DNA of 24,480 nucleotides, taken from Chara braunii. Its lineage: Eukaryota; Streptophyta; Charophyceae; Charales; Characeae. The notes under the pieces are model-generated. The model saw only the letters and a list, made by a program, of their open reading frames with translations, was not told the origin of the DNA and ran no database searches. A program made the position numbers and the translations under genes. Location: positions 1,578,467-1,602,946 of the forward strand of contig BFEA01000269.1 in assembly GCA_003427395.1 (NCBI GenBank), written 5' to 3'. Shown piece by piece: positions 8,561 through 16,456 of the stretch (position 1 is the stretch's first letter; each line of letters starts with the position of its first letter).

Positions 8561-8882
8561 TGTCAGCAATGTCCCTTAAAATACACAGCGTTATGTTGTC
8601 CCAAGTTCGGCAGACGCTAGGTAGCTCCTAGCCAGTAGGACAGCGCAGCAAGCCGAGTGGTTCCCTAGTCAGCGGGCAAGTCCCCAACTCTATGGTAGGC
8701 TCCTTGCTGCTTCTTTCAATAGTACGAACAGACCCCTGACGTCTCGTTCGCACTTTCGAATCTGCCCAATCGACGATGTACACTGATGAAGAGTCTACCG
8801 CTCGTCCGCTGTTGCCCCTGCCCCTCAGCATCGTTGCCTCAAGTCTCTAGTTCACCTCGTGTCGTCACATCGCCCTTTCGAG

Positions 8883-9006
8883 GTAAGTCGCTTTTCTCTC
8901 TCTCTCTACCCAGTGCGAGCTTCAACCAACGGCGAAGCAACGCATGGGTTGACAGGTAAGTCTCCGCCCTCGCTCCCCGCTCCTGTCCTCACCTTCTTTC
9001 TGTCAG
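8883..9006 (+). other. Two very short intron-like segments around a 42-base exon-like segment
   Basis: GTAAGT at 8883 is followed by a CT-rich tract ending CCCAG at 8913 (31 bases). After 42 bases (8914-8955) ACAG|GTAAGT at 8956 is followed by a pyrimidine-rich tract ending TGTCAG at 9006 (51 bases). Each has textbook donor, tract and acceptor, but both are shorter than plant introns normally are. Alternatives: the pair arose by duplication of a splice-like motif, or only the outermost sites are used. Confidence 0.25.
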
Positions 9007-9251
9007 TCTCCAATCTACGGCAGGCTGCATATCCTGCCGTCGGGGTTGTTTCTCGTATGAGCAAAATCGAATGAATCTTCCGCTAAAACGTGGATAGATA
9101 CATTACATTTTTACAAAAATAAACGAAACAAAAACCACTTTGCCCCTGGGCGCAGCCTAGAATACTAACCGCGGCCGAACTACTAATCTACAACTAAAAC
9201 TAGCAATACCATCAGATTCGCAATACCAAAAGACCCTTACCTGCAACCTTA

Positions 9252-9283
9252 TTTCACCCGATTTCATAAAGAATCGGGTGAAA
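9252..9283. repeat. Hairpin, 12-bp perfect arms, 8-base loop
   Basis: TTTCACCCGATT and AATCGGGTGAAA flank TCATAAAG. It shares its inner arm and loop type with the hairpin at 9604-9635, whereas the outer arm bases differ and compensate. Confidence 0.8.
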
Positions 9284-9405
9284 ACTCTACTTTCCGTCCT
9301 CACCATATCCGACTTGCGTGAGGCTTCCGCGCAACCACTTTCCGAAGTAGCTTCTAACCTACTAACGTTTAGCTAAAACTAGCTCCGAAATCGGTGTCGC
9401 CCGGC

Positions 9406-9581
9406 CTCAAAACCCCGGGTTTGAGTCCTCGCTCGCTCGTTTTTGTCAAGGAACGAACGAAATCAGCTTTCCTTCCCCCGTTCCTCTTCACTTCCGCCAT
9501 AGCCTCTCGTACCCCTATACTAACTCTCTCTACGATAACTTTCTCGTAGATCTGGTTTCAGATTCGGGGTCGCAGGCCCCG
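9406..9581. repeat. Chain of short hairpins
   Basis: Successive inverted repeats: CTCAAA/TTTGAG (9406/9420), TCGTT/AACGA (9437/9552 region start 9437, partner 9452-9456), TCTACGA/TCGTAGA (9529/9544), ATCTG/CAGAT (9550/9559), CGGGG/CCCCG (9565/9577). All are closely spaced with loops of 4-10 bases. GGTTTGAGTCC at 9418-9428 also resembles a polymerase III B box, but no matching A box is evident. Confidence 0.45.
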
Positions 9582-9603
9582 AGAACACCCACTTAGAGTC
9601 TTC

Positions 9604-9635
9604 TCTCGCCCGGATTCATCAAGAATCGGGCGAGA
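9604..9635. repeat. Hairpin, 12-bp arms with one bulge, 7-base loop
   Basis: TCTCGCCCG-(G)-ATT pairs with AATCGGGCGAGA around CATCAAG. Core matches the hairpin at 9252-9283; outer arms TCTCG/CGAGA replace TTTCA/TGAAA there. Confidence 0.8.
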
Positions 9636-9639
9636 TAAC

Positions 9640-10199
9640 GCCTCCTTCATCTGCCATGACCATTCCCTCCGTCGTGCATGTATCTGGCGCGATTTCGCGT
9701 CCAGATTCAGACCCCTTTTCCACTGCCTCAGTGCAGCGCCCACTCGGTCATCAGTCCGCTGGCTGCGGGGTGCGCTCGGGCAGCCTCCCCGCTATCCCCA
9801 ACGCTTCCTACACCGGGTGTACCCGGTCCGCCCCCCACCCACATTCACTCACGCCCCTGCCCCGTATTGCACAGCGCTATCCCGGCCTGCCCTGCTGTTT
9901 GTTCTACCCCCACACCCGTCGCTGCCCTGCGCTGCCCGACAGTCGCCCGGTAGCGGCCTGTCCGTCGGCCTCCTCCCTCTCCGCCAGCTCCTTCGTCCAC
10001 CATGCCCCGGCACTGCGCTATCACTCCGTCTCCCAGCCGGGTTGACGTCGACCCCGGCGCCTCAACGCGGTATGGTCCGATAGTCAGTCGAATGCCAAAG
10101 TGCAAAATGCGCCTGACTGTCGGATTTCCTCCTCTATATCTGTATCACCTTAGCGCGGGGGCCATGCTAACCCTCTCTGTATCGTTCCAATTTTAACGG
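9640..10199. other. GC-rich stretch, no convincing gene
   Basis: Proline/alanine/serine-rich frames exist in several phases at once, which is what GC- and C-rich DNA gives by composition. No splice structure or domain seen. Confidence 0.4.
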
Positions 10200-10237
10200 A
10201 TGTCCCGAAGGACTCAAACCGGGGCAATGCCCCCCCT

Positions 10238-10291
10238 GACTCCTCCTAAGGCCACATGCCCTTTGACTCCTCCTAAGGCCACATGCCCTTT
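10238..10291. repeat. Tandem duplication of a 27-bp unit
   Basis: The unit beginning GACTCCTCCTAAGGCCACAT is present twice head to tail (10238-10264 and 10265-10291). On the minus strand each unit holds TGGCCTTAGGAGG, an A-box-like word, and GGTTTGAGTCC at about 10209-10219 is B-box-like, so this may be the head of a tRNA-derived SINE with a duplicated A box. Weak. Confidence 0.6.
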
Positions 10292-11552
10292 GCCCCAGGC
10301 CTATCGGTGGAGAACAGGCACCACCCTGAAACCCGCGCCGTGGGCTAGGCACATGCCCGAACCGACCGGGATTAAAACAGACCTTGGTGGTAGGGGCAAA
10401 TATTCAAATGAAAACCTTGAAGTCCGAGGTGAACAGGGGTCCTGCGTGGCCAGCGGCCCCCCCTCCTCGTGCCTCGGCCCCGTCCACTTGCCTCTATCGG
10501 GCCCCGAAGGGCATGCTCACACTCAACCTTGTTCAACAGATCGTGCCCGCGGACGGTGCACCCGCAGGGGCACACGCCCCAGCTACGTCCGCCTCGTGGG
10601 CTAATCACCCACCGGCTCGCATGCACGCCGAGTTCCTTTGCTCCGCGTTCCGCACACGGCACCGCGTCCCAATGCCAAACGAGGCGCGACTCGAGCGCAG
10701 CCACGAAAACAATTTGTAATTGCACTTCAGGCAACCCCGCGAATACAACACATCCTTATGCGACCCTGCATCAGGTCCGATATCGCGTCCCAGAACGGGA
10801 CGCGAGTAAAACAAAAACAAAAAAAGGAGGCTAAACAAAAATAAAATAATAAAACTGAAACGGGGAACTTCTTAGCGGTCAGCCCTACGAATCGGTTCCC
10901 TTCCGCCGCGCTCGTAAACAAAAATGAAGGGGGATAACCCCGTCGAGCCCTCGACCCCTCCAATTTTCTCCACGCCGCCCCGCTGCAATTGCTGCGTCGG
11001 CGCCCGCCGACCTCGATCCCCAAACCTCCGTAGCGTCAGCCCGATGCCATAACCTATAGGGCTAAGCCCAAACCTGATACCAGCAGAAGCGGAATCCTAG
11101 ATAAAGTGGTAACGCATGGTGCTCAGGGCCAAGGAATCGCCCTGGGCCAGCTCTCGGCTCGCGCCTGCACGTACGGCTGCCAAAAGCTCGCGCCGCGGCT
11201 ACCCCTATTTGGTCGTATCCATCAGGTCCCATCATCTAGATCCGCCACATGTCTGTATATGCTCACTGAGCCGTCAACCGTACTAAACAAAAGAGGGGAA
11301 AAAAGTGTTCCTAAATCTTGGCTTTAGTTTAAGATAAATAGTGTTTATAATAATACGAAATGACCGGCGTCCGTACCGGTTCCACAGTCATATTCAAAGG
11401 GGGAAAATCACGCGCGCCTTAAACCTGCGTGCCCGCACACTCTTTATCCTAGTCACGCATCCAGCCGCATAAACACCGAAGACTGTCGCAACTCGCGCGG
11501 TATACCTAAAATTCTCAATCAAATTTATTTTCTGTCATTTGCAAAAACCAGA
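10292..11552. other. No recognisable gene
   Basis: Overlapping frames on both strands have no consistent codon bias. Small hairpins occur: CAGGGC/GCCCTG at 11124/11139 and ACCGG/CCGGT at 11363/11376. Confidence 0.35.
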
Positions 11553-11578
11553 GCGGATACCCTTGTAAGGGTATTCGC
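11553..11578. repeat. Hairpin with 12-base arms and 2-base spacer
   Basis: GCGGATACCCTT and AAGGGTATTCGC are complementary with a single G-T pair, separated by GT. It lies 35 bases before the ATG of the small frame at 11613. Confidence 0.6.
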
Positions 11579-11612
11579 ACTGACACCGCGCTATCCCATC
11601 GACGATGATACC

Positions 11613-11936
11613 ATGACGCGATCTTGGGGCTTAGACTCATCCTATGACCCGGACTATTTCACCCCTATAATAAACGAGCTCATAAGGACACGATACCCCT
11701 GTCACGCGGAGAATCGGCTATGTCCGCGGGAATTCCACTGTGCCACCTCTAGCGACCCTCGGTGCTCCAATTTCCCTTCTCCCGACCACACCTACTATTT
11801 CACCCACCCGGGATTCGTTGAGATCACCACCAGTTTCCCTCCTTTCCGCCTCCTTCTCCCGTATCATCAACTCAGTGTCGTTCCGTGGCTGGACATAGCC
11901 CCCTATTGGCCCAATACGTTTTGCGTGAACTGCTGA
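11613..11936 (+). CDS. Hypothetical small protein, 107 aa, cysteine- and proline-containing
   Basis: ATG at 11613, TGA at 11934-11936. Composition is protein-like: rich in Tyr, Pro, Phe and His, with six cysteines at residues about 30, 37, 43, 51, 104 and 107 and a tyrosine/proline-rich C-terminus. There is no signal peptide and no domain I know. Codon choice is moderately C-ending. It may be an exon or a relic of a transposon frame. Coding status uncertain. Confidence 0.3.
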   Translation: MTRSWGLDSSYDPDYFTPIINELIRTRYPCHAENRLCPREFHCATSSDPRCSNFPSPDHTYYFTHPGFVEITTSFPPFRLLLPYHQLSVVPWLDIAPYWPNTFCVNC

Positions 11937-13185
11937 CGTAGCGGCGCATAGAGAACTCCGGAATTCCGAAGGCCCAACCCAGGTACGCGGCGGCCTGCGC
12001 CACGTGGCGGCCCCCGACGGCCTAACTTTTCGGGAACATCTCCACCACGGAGGAATTTTCCCGTAACCCGTCGCCCACAGTGTCCCGGCCCCTTCGGACT
12101 GTGAGACCCTTGCGCGCGCACCCCTCGTTCGCCTAATTGCATTCATACCCTTAAGACTCCCCCACTTCCCCCAAAAATCCTTGGCACACCCCTTTTCGCA
12201 CTTCCAGGCCCACACTCCACTCCGATCAGGAAGTCGCGTCGGGCGTGAGGTTAGGGCGTCACAGCCATGCCGACGAGTGATTATGTTGAACTACCACTTG
12301 AGTGAGGTAGTAACGCCTGTGCGTTCATAACATGATCCCGAGTACCAGCAATCAAACAGACAACTATTCAAACGAGAAAGAGATGCGATAACAAAGGGAA
12401 GTCAACGTGACAGACGATGGAGTAATGAAGAAAGAAGGGCTCGTGCCTGCAGAAGCAGGCTCGAGATATGGGCGAGAAGATAAGTCGCAATCGGTGTCTC
12501 CAGTAATGGAAGGATTATTATCTTCAGCTGCAAGGATCCGAAGAAGGCCGAGGAGCTCGGGAGACGAAGAGTTCGACCGTTATCTACTTCACTCATGATA
12601 CGACATCTTGACCGCTTTGGTCAATAGGAGGAACTTGGAAGGCGGAGCGGCGCATCTGGACGCAGTGGGGAGTGTGCGGCTGCGGTGGCAGTGTTTCGGC
12701 ATGACCAAGGGCTGCAATTCTATATATCTTGTTGCACGTAGGCATAGTCTAGGTCAGTTTCGGTAATTCAGCATGTCAGTCGTTCGCATATCTAGTCGAG
12801 GGATTGCCTCAAATGTCGAGGTACTCGATTGAAACTGCCTGTATGTCTCTTTTCCATCCTATGTGCATTTACTTCACGTTCTGTTCGTGGTCCCTTCCCT
12901 TTTCTCTTAATTCGATTCCTTCTGTGGGCTTACGTTTCATCTCGACTCCTTTGCTTGTATTTTAGGGTAGGATTGTACCCTGGTATGAGTCACTGTTGTT
13001 TAAAATTTTAGCTCTCTTGGAACCTGGTGGTATCTGTGGCCATGTTCAGTTAAAAGGTCAAGATCTCACTCTCCGTTTTTTAGCTGTTTTTAGGCTAGTT
13101 TGTCGCATTTTAGTGCATTGAATTTTTCTCTTTTTTCTCTTTTTTCTTTTTTTTTTTATATAATTTTTTTCTCTTGATTCCTTTG
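11937..13185. other. No recognisable gene; T-rich end
   Basis: Contains the small hairpins ACTACC/GGTAGT (12290/12306) and GCCTGC/GCAGGC (12445/12455), and a T-rich tract at about 13125-13170. Short frames such as 12407-12598 have no supporting features. Confidence 0.35.
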
Positions 13186-13311
13186 AGAGCAACCCCTGTG
13201 CCAGAATATAGACAGTAGGAATTTTACTTCTCAAAGGAACGAATTTTTGTCTCTTGATTCCTTTGAGAAGTAAAATTCCTACTGTCTATATTCTGGCGCA
13301 GGGGTTGCTCT
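13186..13311. repeat. Long stem-loop: 54-bp arms, 18-base loop
   Basis: 13186-13239 and 13258-13311 are reverse complements with one mismatch. The word TCTCTTGATTCCTTTGAGA occurs both just before the left arm and across the loop into the right arm, so the structure may have formed by inverted duplication next to a direct repeat. A fold-back element or a small-RNA hairpin precursor are the likely readings. Confidence 0.9.
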
Positions 13312-13313
13312 TA

Positions 13314-13334
13314 GTGTTTCGTTTTTAGAAACAC
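13314..13334. repeat. Short hairpin directly after the long stem-loop
   Basis: GTGTTTC and GAAACAC, 7 bp each, with a 7-base loop. Confidence 0.6.
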
Positions 13335-13470
13335 GTACTGCTGCAGCACTTTGGATGGATAGAGAGGGATAATTTGTTACCGGGTAGGTACGGGAGTAAA
13401 TTTGGGACTTCTTCTCCCTGTCCATAATAGGTATTCTGCCTTCGGACAAGTTGGTTTTCATTGTAGTTAG

Positions 13471-13660
13471 TATAAGAGTAGTCAGCAAAAAGGAGCAGGG
13501 GGAATGCCAACCGTTGGATGATATGTGAGGCCCGGTGAAGAGCAGACTAGAGTTGTATCCATTGGGTGCGTGGTGGGAAACCCATCTAGGCAACAAAGGC
13601 TCTTTACAGTGTTCTGGACAGTAATGAGGTGAGGGTATCCCTACAGCTTATTCTTTAGTC
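13471..13660. repeat. Dispersed repeat, copy 1
   Basis: Resembles 13811-13996 over about 180 bases. Where the plus frame of copy 2 is open, copy 1 has a TGA (GATATGTGA near 13527), and differences fall in all codon positions, so I read it as a noncoding repeat and not a duplicated exon. Confidence 0.7.
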
Positions 13661-13723
13661 GGTGGGGTTGTTAAAGTTCTGGGAAACATAACGTAGGTTT
13701 TCCACTTAGTAAGAATAGGAACT

Positions 13724-13733
13724 GTCACGTGAC
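13724..13733. promoter_or_regulatory. G-box palindrome
   Basis: GTCACGTGAC, a 10-bp perfect palindrome with CACGTG core, between the two dispersed repeat copies. No gene start is recognisable nearby. Confidence 0.2.
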
Positions 13734-13810
13734 ATTTTGACTCCGACAGCGGCACTACGGGGGCAGTGTGAGTGTCATCGTTAGTGGTGGGAGCGCTAGT
13801 TGATTGGAGT

Positions 13811-13996
13811 CAGTATCATAGTAGTCAGCAAAAAGGAGCAGTGGGAACACCAACGGTTGGATGATATGTGCGACCCGGTGAAGAGCAGACTAGAGTTGTA
13901 TCCATTGGGTGCATGGTGGGAAACCCGTCTTGGCAACAAAGGCTCTTTACAGTGTGATTGGACAGTGAGGATGGGAGGGTAACCCAACAGCTTATT
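13811..13996. repeat. Dispersed repeat, copy 2
   Basis: Second copy of the repeat at 13471-13660, offset 342 bases. Its 5' part (from CAGTATCATA) reappears after the adapter at 14091. Confidence 0.75.
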
Positions 13997-14052
13997 CTTC
14001 TTCGTAGTAGATGAGTAGAAGTACCTGTGAGCCCTGTGGGAACTGGTAACTC

Positions 14053-14090
14053 CTGTCTCTTATACACATCTAGATGTGTATAAGAGACAG
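14053..14090. other. Nextera mate-pair junction adapter, second
   Basis: CTGTCTCTTATACACATCT plus its reverse complement, 38 bases. The base after it (14091) resumes at the sequence of 13811, so it fits a circularised fragment 13811-14052 (242 bp). Frames crossing it (minus 13825-14133) are spurious. Confidence 0.97.
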
Positions 14091-14250
14091 CAGTATCATA
14101 GTAGTCAGCAAAAAGGAGCAGTGGGAACACCAACGGTTGGATGATATGTGCGACCCGGTGAAGAGCAGACTAGAGTTGTATCCATTGGGTGCGTGGTGGG
14201 AAACCCGTCTTGGCAACAAAGGCTCTTTACAGTGTTCTGGACAGTAATGA
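14091..14250. repeat. 160-bp mosaic repeat copy between two adapters
   Basis: Bases 14091 to about 14235 follow copy 2 (13811 onward, one difference GCG/GCA), then the last 16 bases (TTCTGGACAGTAATGA) follow copy 1 (13612-13627). It is either a chimera made in assembly by switching between repeat copies or a third genomic copy from elsewhere. Confidence 0.8.
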
Positions 14251-14288
14251 CTGTCTCTTATACACATCTAGATGTGTATAAGAGACAG
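14251..14288. other. Nextera mate-pair junction adapter, third
   Basis: Same 38-base synthetic junction. Unlike the others, the sequence to its right (GAATACAATTG) is not a repeat of sequence to its left, so the two sides may come from far-apart genomic positions. Frames crossing it (minus 14070-14267, plus 14148-14360 and 14272-14487 at their starts) include adapter-encoded residues. Confidence 0.97.
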
Positions 14289-14320
14289 GAATACAATTGT
14301 TCTCGTTTTTCATTTTTCAG

Positions 14321-14487
14321 AATTGGAGTGGCATACGGGCACTTCCACAGCAGAAAATGAAGAGGTGCCCGAATCCCGTCCAAAAATGGCAAACGGAAGG
14401 AGACTCGTACAGTTTCTCTTGAAAAACGCCTGTTGGGGGAACAAGAGGGTCGTTGAACTAGCTGTCTCCAAAAAAGGAGACAGTTAG
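14321..14487 (+). CDS. Exon-like segment after a strong 3' splice acceptor
   Basis: A T-rich tract ends in TTTTTCAG at 14313-14320, a textbook plant acceptor. The following frame (GAA TTG GAG TGG) reads about 55 residues, rich in Glu, Lys and Arg, to TAG at 14485-14487. No domain recognised. Its last codons lie inside the hairpin at 14452-14493. The upstream exon would lie beyond the adapter and cannot be trusted. Confidence 0.25.
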
Positions 14488-14493
14488 TTCAAC
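14452..14493. repeat. Hairpin with 18-bp arms and A6 loop
   Basis: 14452-14469 and 14476-14493 are reverse complements with one mismatch, separated by AAAAAA. The inner arm ends CTGTCTCC/GGAGACAG resemble the adapter ends by chance only; no mosaic-end core is present. Confidence 0.85.
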
Positions 14494-14679
14494 GGAAAGT
14501 GGCGAGGGCAGGGGTAGTAGTATTCGAGAGAGAGGATTTATTTCTGTTTTTTGTTATAAGAAAAAACGAAGATGGTCTCTATTGCCCTTTTTATTAAAAA
14601 TGGACCGTTAAATGAATTGGACGACGTGCATCTCCCTTGTCACGTACAGTCACACAGGCTCGAAAACCCCACGTTGACC

Positions 14680-14717
14680 TAGCTCAACGGAGCTAGTGGG
14701 ACAAGGTCCCGGGTACC
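14680..14717 (+). ncRNA. tRNA-like polymerase III promoter boxes, weak
   Basis: TAGCTCAACGG (14680-14690) matches an A box; GGTCCCGGGTACC (14705-14717) is only a poor B box lacking TTCGA. Could be the worn head of a tRNA-derived SINE. Confidence 0.15.
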
Positions 14718-14754
14718 TCACAATTGGACCCGGAGTTATCCTCTGGCAGCATTA

Positions 14755-15208
14755 GAGCCTCTTTCGACGCCACTTGAAAATATTTGAGTTTCAAGTGCAC
14801 ACTAAAAGAGAAATTGTGATTAATTTACACTTGAAACTCCATTTATGGTTCCATGTACACTTGAAGAAACCCTTGAACAGGATCTCTGCACTTGAAACCG
14901 ACTCCACGGCTTGACCAATCCTGGAACAGGATCGCCTGCTGGAAAAAAAGAAAAACCAAAAAAAAAGCCCCACTTCGAGTGCTGGCGGTATCCGCTGGCA
15001 CTTGAACTCAAGGTACCTCCGGGAGGTACCTTGAGGTACCTTGAGTTCAAGTGCGATTTTGCCCCAGCGACACTTGAGTTTCAAGTATGCACACTTGAGA
15101 GCAGGAAAGTGTAAACATTACGGGGGCCGGGGGGGTTCATTAGGGAGGGGGGTGGAAGGAAGAATTTTCCGTCAACCCTTGAGTTCAAGTGGTGTCGAAA
15201 CGAGGCCC
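14755..15208. mobile_element. MITE-like element, possible Tourist/PIF-Harbinger type
   Basis: About 454 bp. The left end GAGCCTC-TTTCGACGCCACTTGAA and the reverse complement of the right end GGGCCTC-G-TTTCGACACCACTTGAA form 24/25-bp terminal inverted repeats with two mismatches and one indel. TTA stands outside both ends (14752-14754 and 15209-15211), the 3-bp target duplication typical of PIF/Harbinger elements. Inside, CACTTGA occurs seven times on the plus strand (14771, 14828, 14858, 14889, 14999, 15071, 15092) and three times as TCAAGTG (14791, 15047, 15185); chance would give well under one. Such subterminal motifs are often transposase-binding sites. It has no coding capacity, so it would depend on a transposase in trans. 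Confidence 0.6.
14998..15054. repeat. Bistable inverted repeat inside the MITE-like element
   Basis: The left arm GCACTTGAACTCAAGGTACC (14998-15017) pairs perfectly with 15035-15054. Part of it (15008-15020) can instead pair with 15022-15034, 13 bp around one G, because GGTACCTTGA is duplicated in tandem on the right side. The two folds exclude each other. Confidence 0.8.
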
Positions 15209-15463
15209 TTAGCCAGTTGAGCTTACGAGCGAGCAGAGCAGAGCTCAGACACCAAACTGACTACTACGACAATCAAGCACGACCGGAAACCGGGTCCAGT
15301 GTCCCTTTCCTTTCCTAACTCAGTACTTCCCAAAAAAAAGTAAGCCTGAAAGCTCAGTAAGAAAGGGGAAATTTGGTGGCCTCGATCCCGAGCACTGTCC
15401 TGGAGGACTGAAGCCACTATTGCTTCCGCACTCGCCTTTGCTTCGTTCCAAAGGTAACCAGAA

Positions 15464-15522
15464 CCGGGATTCGAGACCTTTAGTCCTTCGGGGTGCGTAG
15501 GAGTGGACGCCTAAAACACTGG
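15464..15522 (-). ncRNA. tRNA-like A and B boxes just beyond the LINE 3' end (SINE-like head)
   Basis: On the minus strand CCAGTGTTTTAGGCGTCC (15505-15522) resembles a tRNA/SINE A-box region and GGTCTCGAATCCCGG (15464-15478) a B box, about 27 bases apart, in the right order. They begin 18 bases after the LINE stop codon (15540), in the same orientation. Either a SINE inserted there or the LINE 3' UTR carries a tRNA-like segment. No cloverleaf can be closed, so it is not a functional tRNA gene. Confidence 0.3.
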
Positions 15523-15539
15523 CAGGTCCTCACCCGACC

Positions 15540-16440
15540 CTATGTGTAATCGGTGTCCTTCAAACTCCCAGCCTCAGTTGTAACTTTGGCCAGTCTATTC
15601 CCTAGCGCCCACGTTCTGAGAAACCAGCTACGGCCCTTTCCATTAGACAAGCAGCATCTTTCCTGACCTGCCCGAATAGCTAATCGAATATTTCTTCGAA
15701 TTTGGTGTGTCTGCTTATGGAGCACAGTGTCTTTTTCATTGCGTAAAACCTTGGCATTTCTTGCTGTCCAAATGACTTCCACAATCAGTCCCCTGCGGAC
15801 CAGGGCTACATAGCCCCAGTCAGCTGTGAAGCCTGTCTTCAGGGAGGTGGAGCTGTGCAGAATCCATACATCTGTCCACTCCTCTGTGTTATCTGCGAAG
15901 TTCTTCCAATGTGTCGTCCACCATTCCCATAGTTGGGTAGCCCGCGGACACAGGAGCCAGAGATGATTAGGGGATTCCCTGTCTCGGTCGCATCTTTTGC
16001 AGGTCTCGGAGATGTTCATCCCCTTTCCTGCCAGCCAAGTAGCCACCAGGACAACCTGTAGAGCTTGTTGCCAGATCAGGCTGGCCTGTTTCTATGAGGG
16101 TAGCCTCTTCAGCGCCTTCCACAACTTGTTCCATTGTGGCATTAGCCTTGTCTCATCCTGATCTTTCCGAAATCCCCTAGCTGCTTTTGCTGATGGCGGG
16201 TCCAAAACCGAAACCGAATGCACTGCCACCCCCACCTTTGGTTTGTACTTAATCAGCAATGTATCGTCTGGTAGTTGAGACAAACCCTTCTCCCAAGCAC
16301 ACATGAGAGGTTCGGCTTTGAAGCTCTCAGCTTCTCCCAAACATGAGGACGTAGGTTGCTTCCTAGCGCTTCCTTGTTCTAGTACTCTTAGCTCAGTGAG
16401 GTCGTCCAGGTCTTGAACGACTCTTTCGCCTTCGAGATGT
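15540..16440 (-). pseudogene. LINE ORF2 C-terminus with zf-RVT zinc knuckle, broken by TAG
   Basis: One minus-strand frame runs from about 16440 to the stop at 15540-15542, broken only by TAG at 16092-16094; the readable protein continues in the same phase on both sides of that stop. Sixteen residues after the GTG at 16046 begins C-x2-C-x8-H-x4-C (codons 15948-16001) followed by PRATQLWEWW, the zf-RVT signature of non-LTR retrotransposons. Before it comes the usual tryptophan-containing linker (WNKLWKALKRLPS). After it are the hydrophobic, Trp- and Arg-rich C-terminal sections seen in such proteins. In life this part binds RNA/DNA during target-primed reverse transcription; this copy cannot make it intact. 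Confidence 0.7.
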
Positions 16441-16456
16441 GGAATGCTCTAGCCCC

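Noticed and set aside
9656-10105. Multiple overlapping proline/alanine-rich frames on both strands
   Set aside because: Open in several phases at once because the DNA is C-rich; no domain or splice signals.
14461-14484. Fifth adapter remnant (CTGTCTCC ... GGAGACAG)
   Set aside because: Only the outer 7 bases resemble mosaic ends; the TTATACACATCT core is missing, so it is part of a natural hairpin.
13825-14487. Several frames containing YTHLDVYKRQ, MCIRD or SLIHI peptides
   Set aside because: These peptides are translations of the mate-pair junction adapter. Only the part from 14321 on, after the splice acceptor, is kept as a weak exon candidate.
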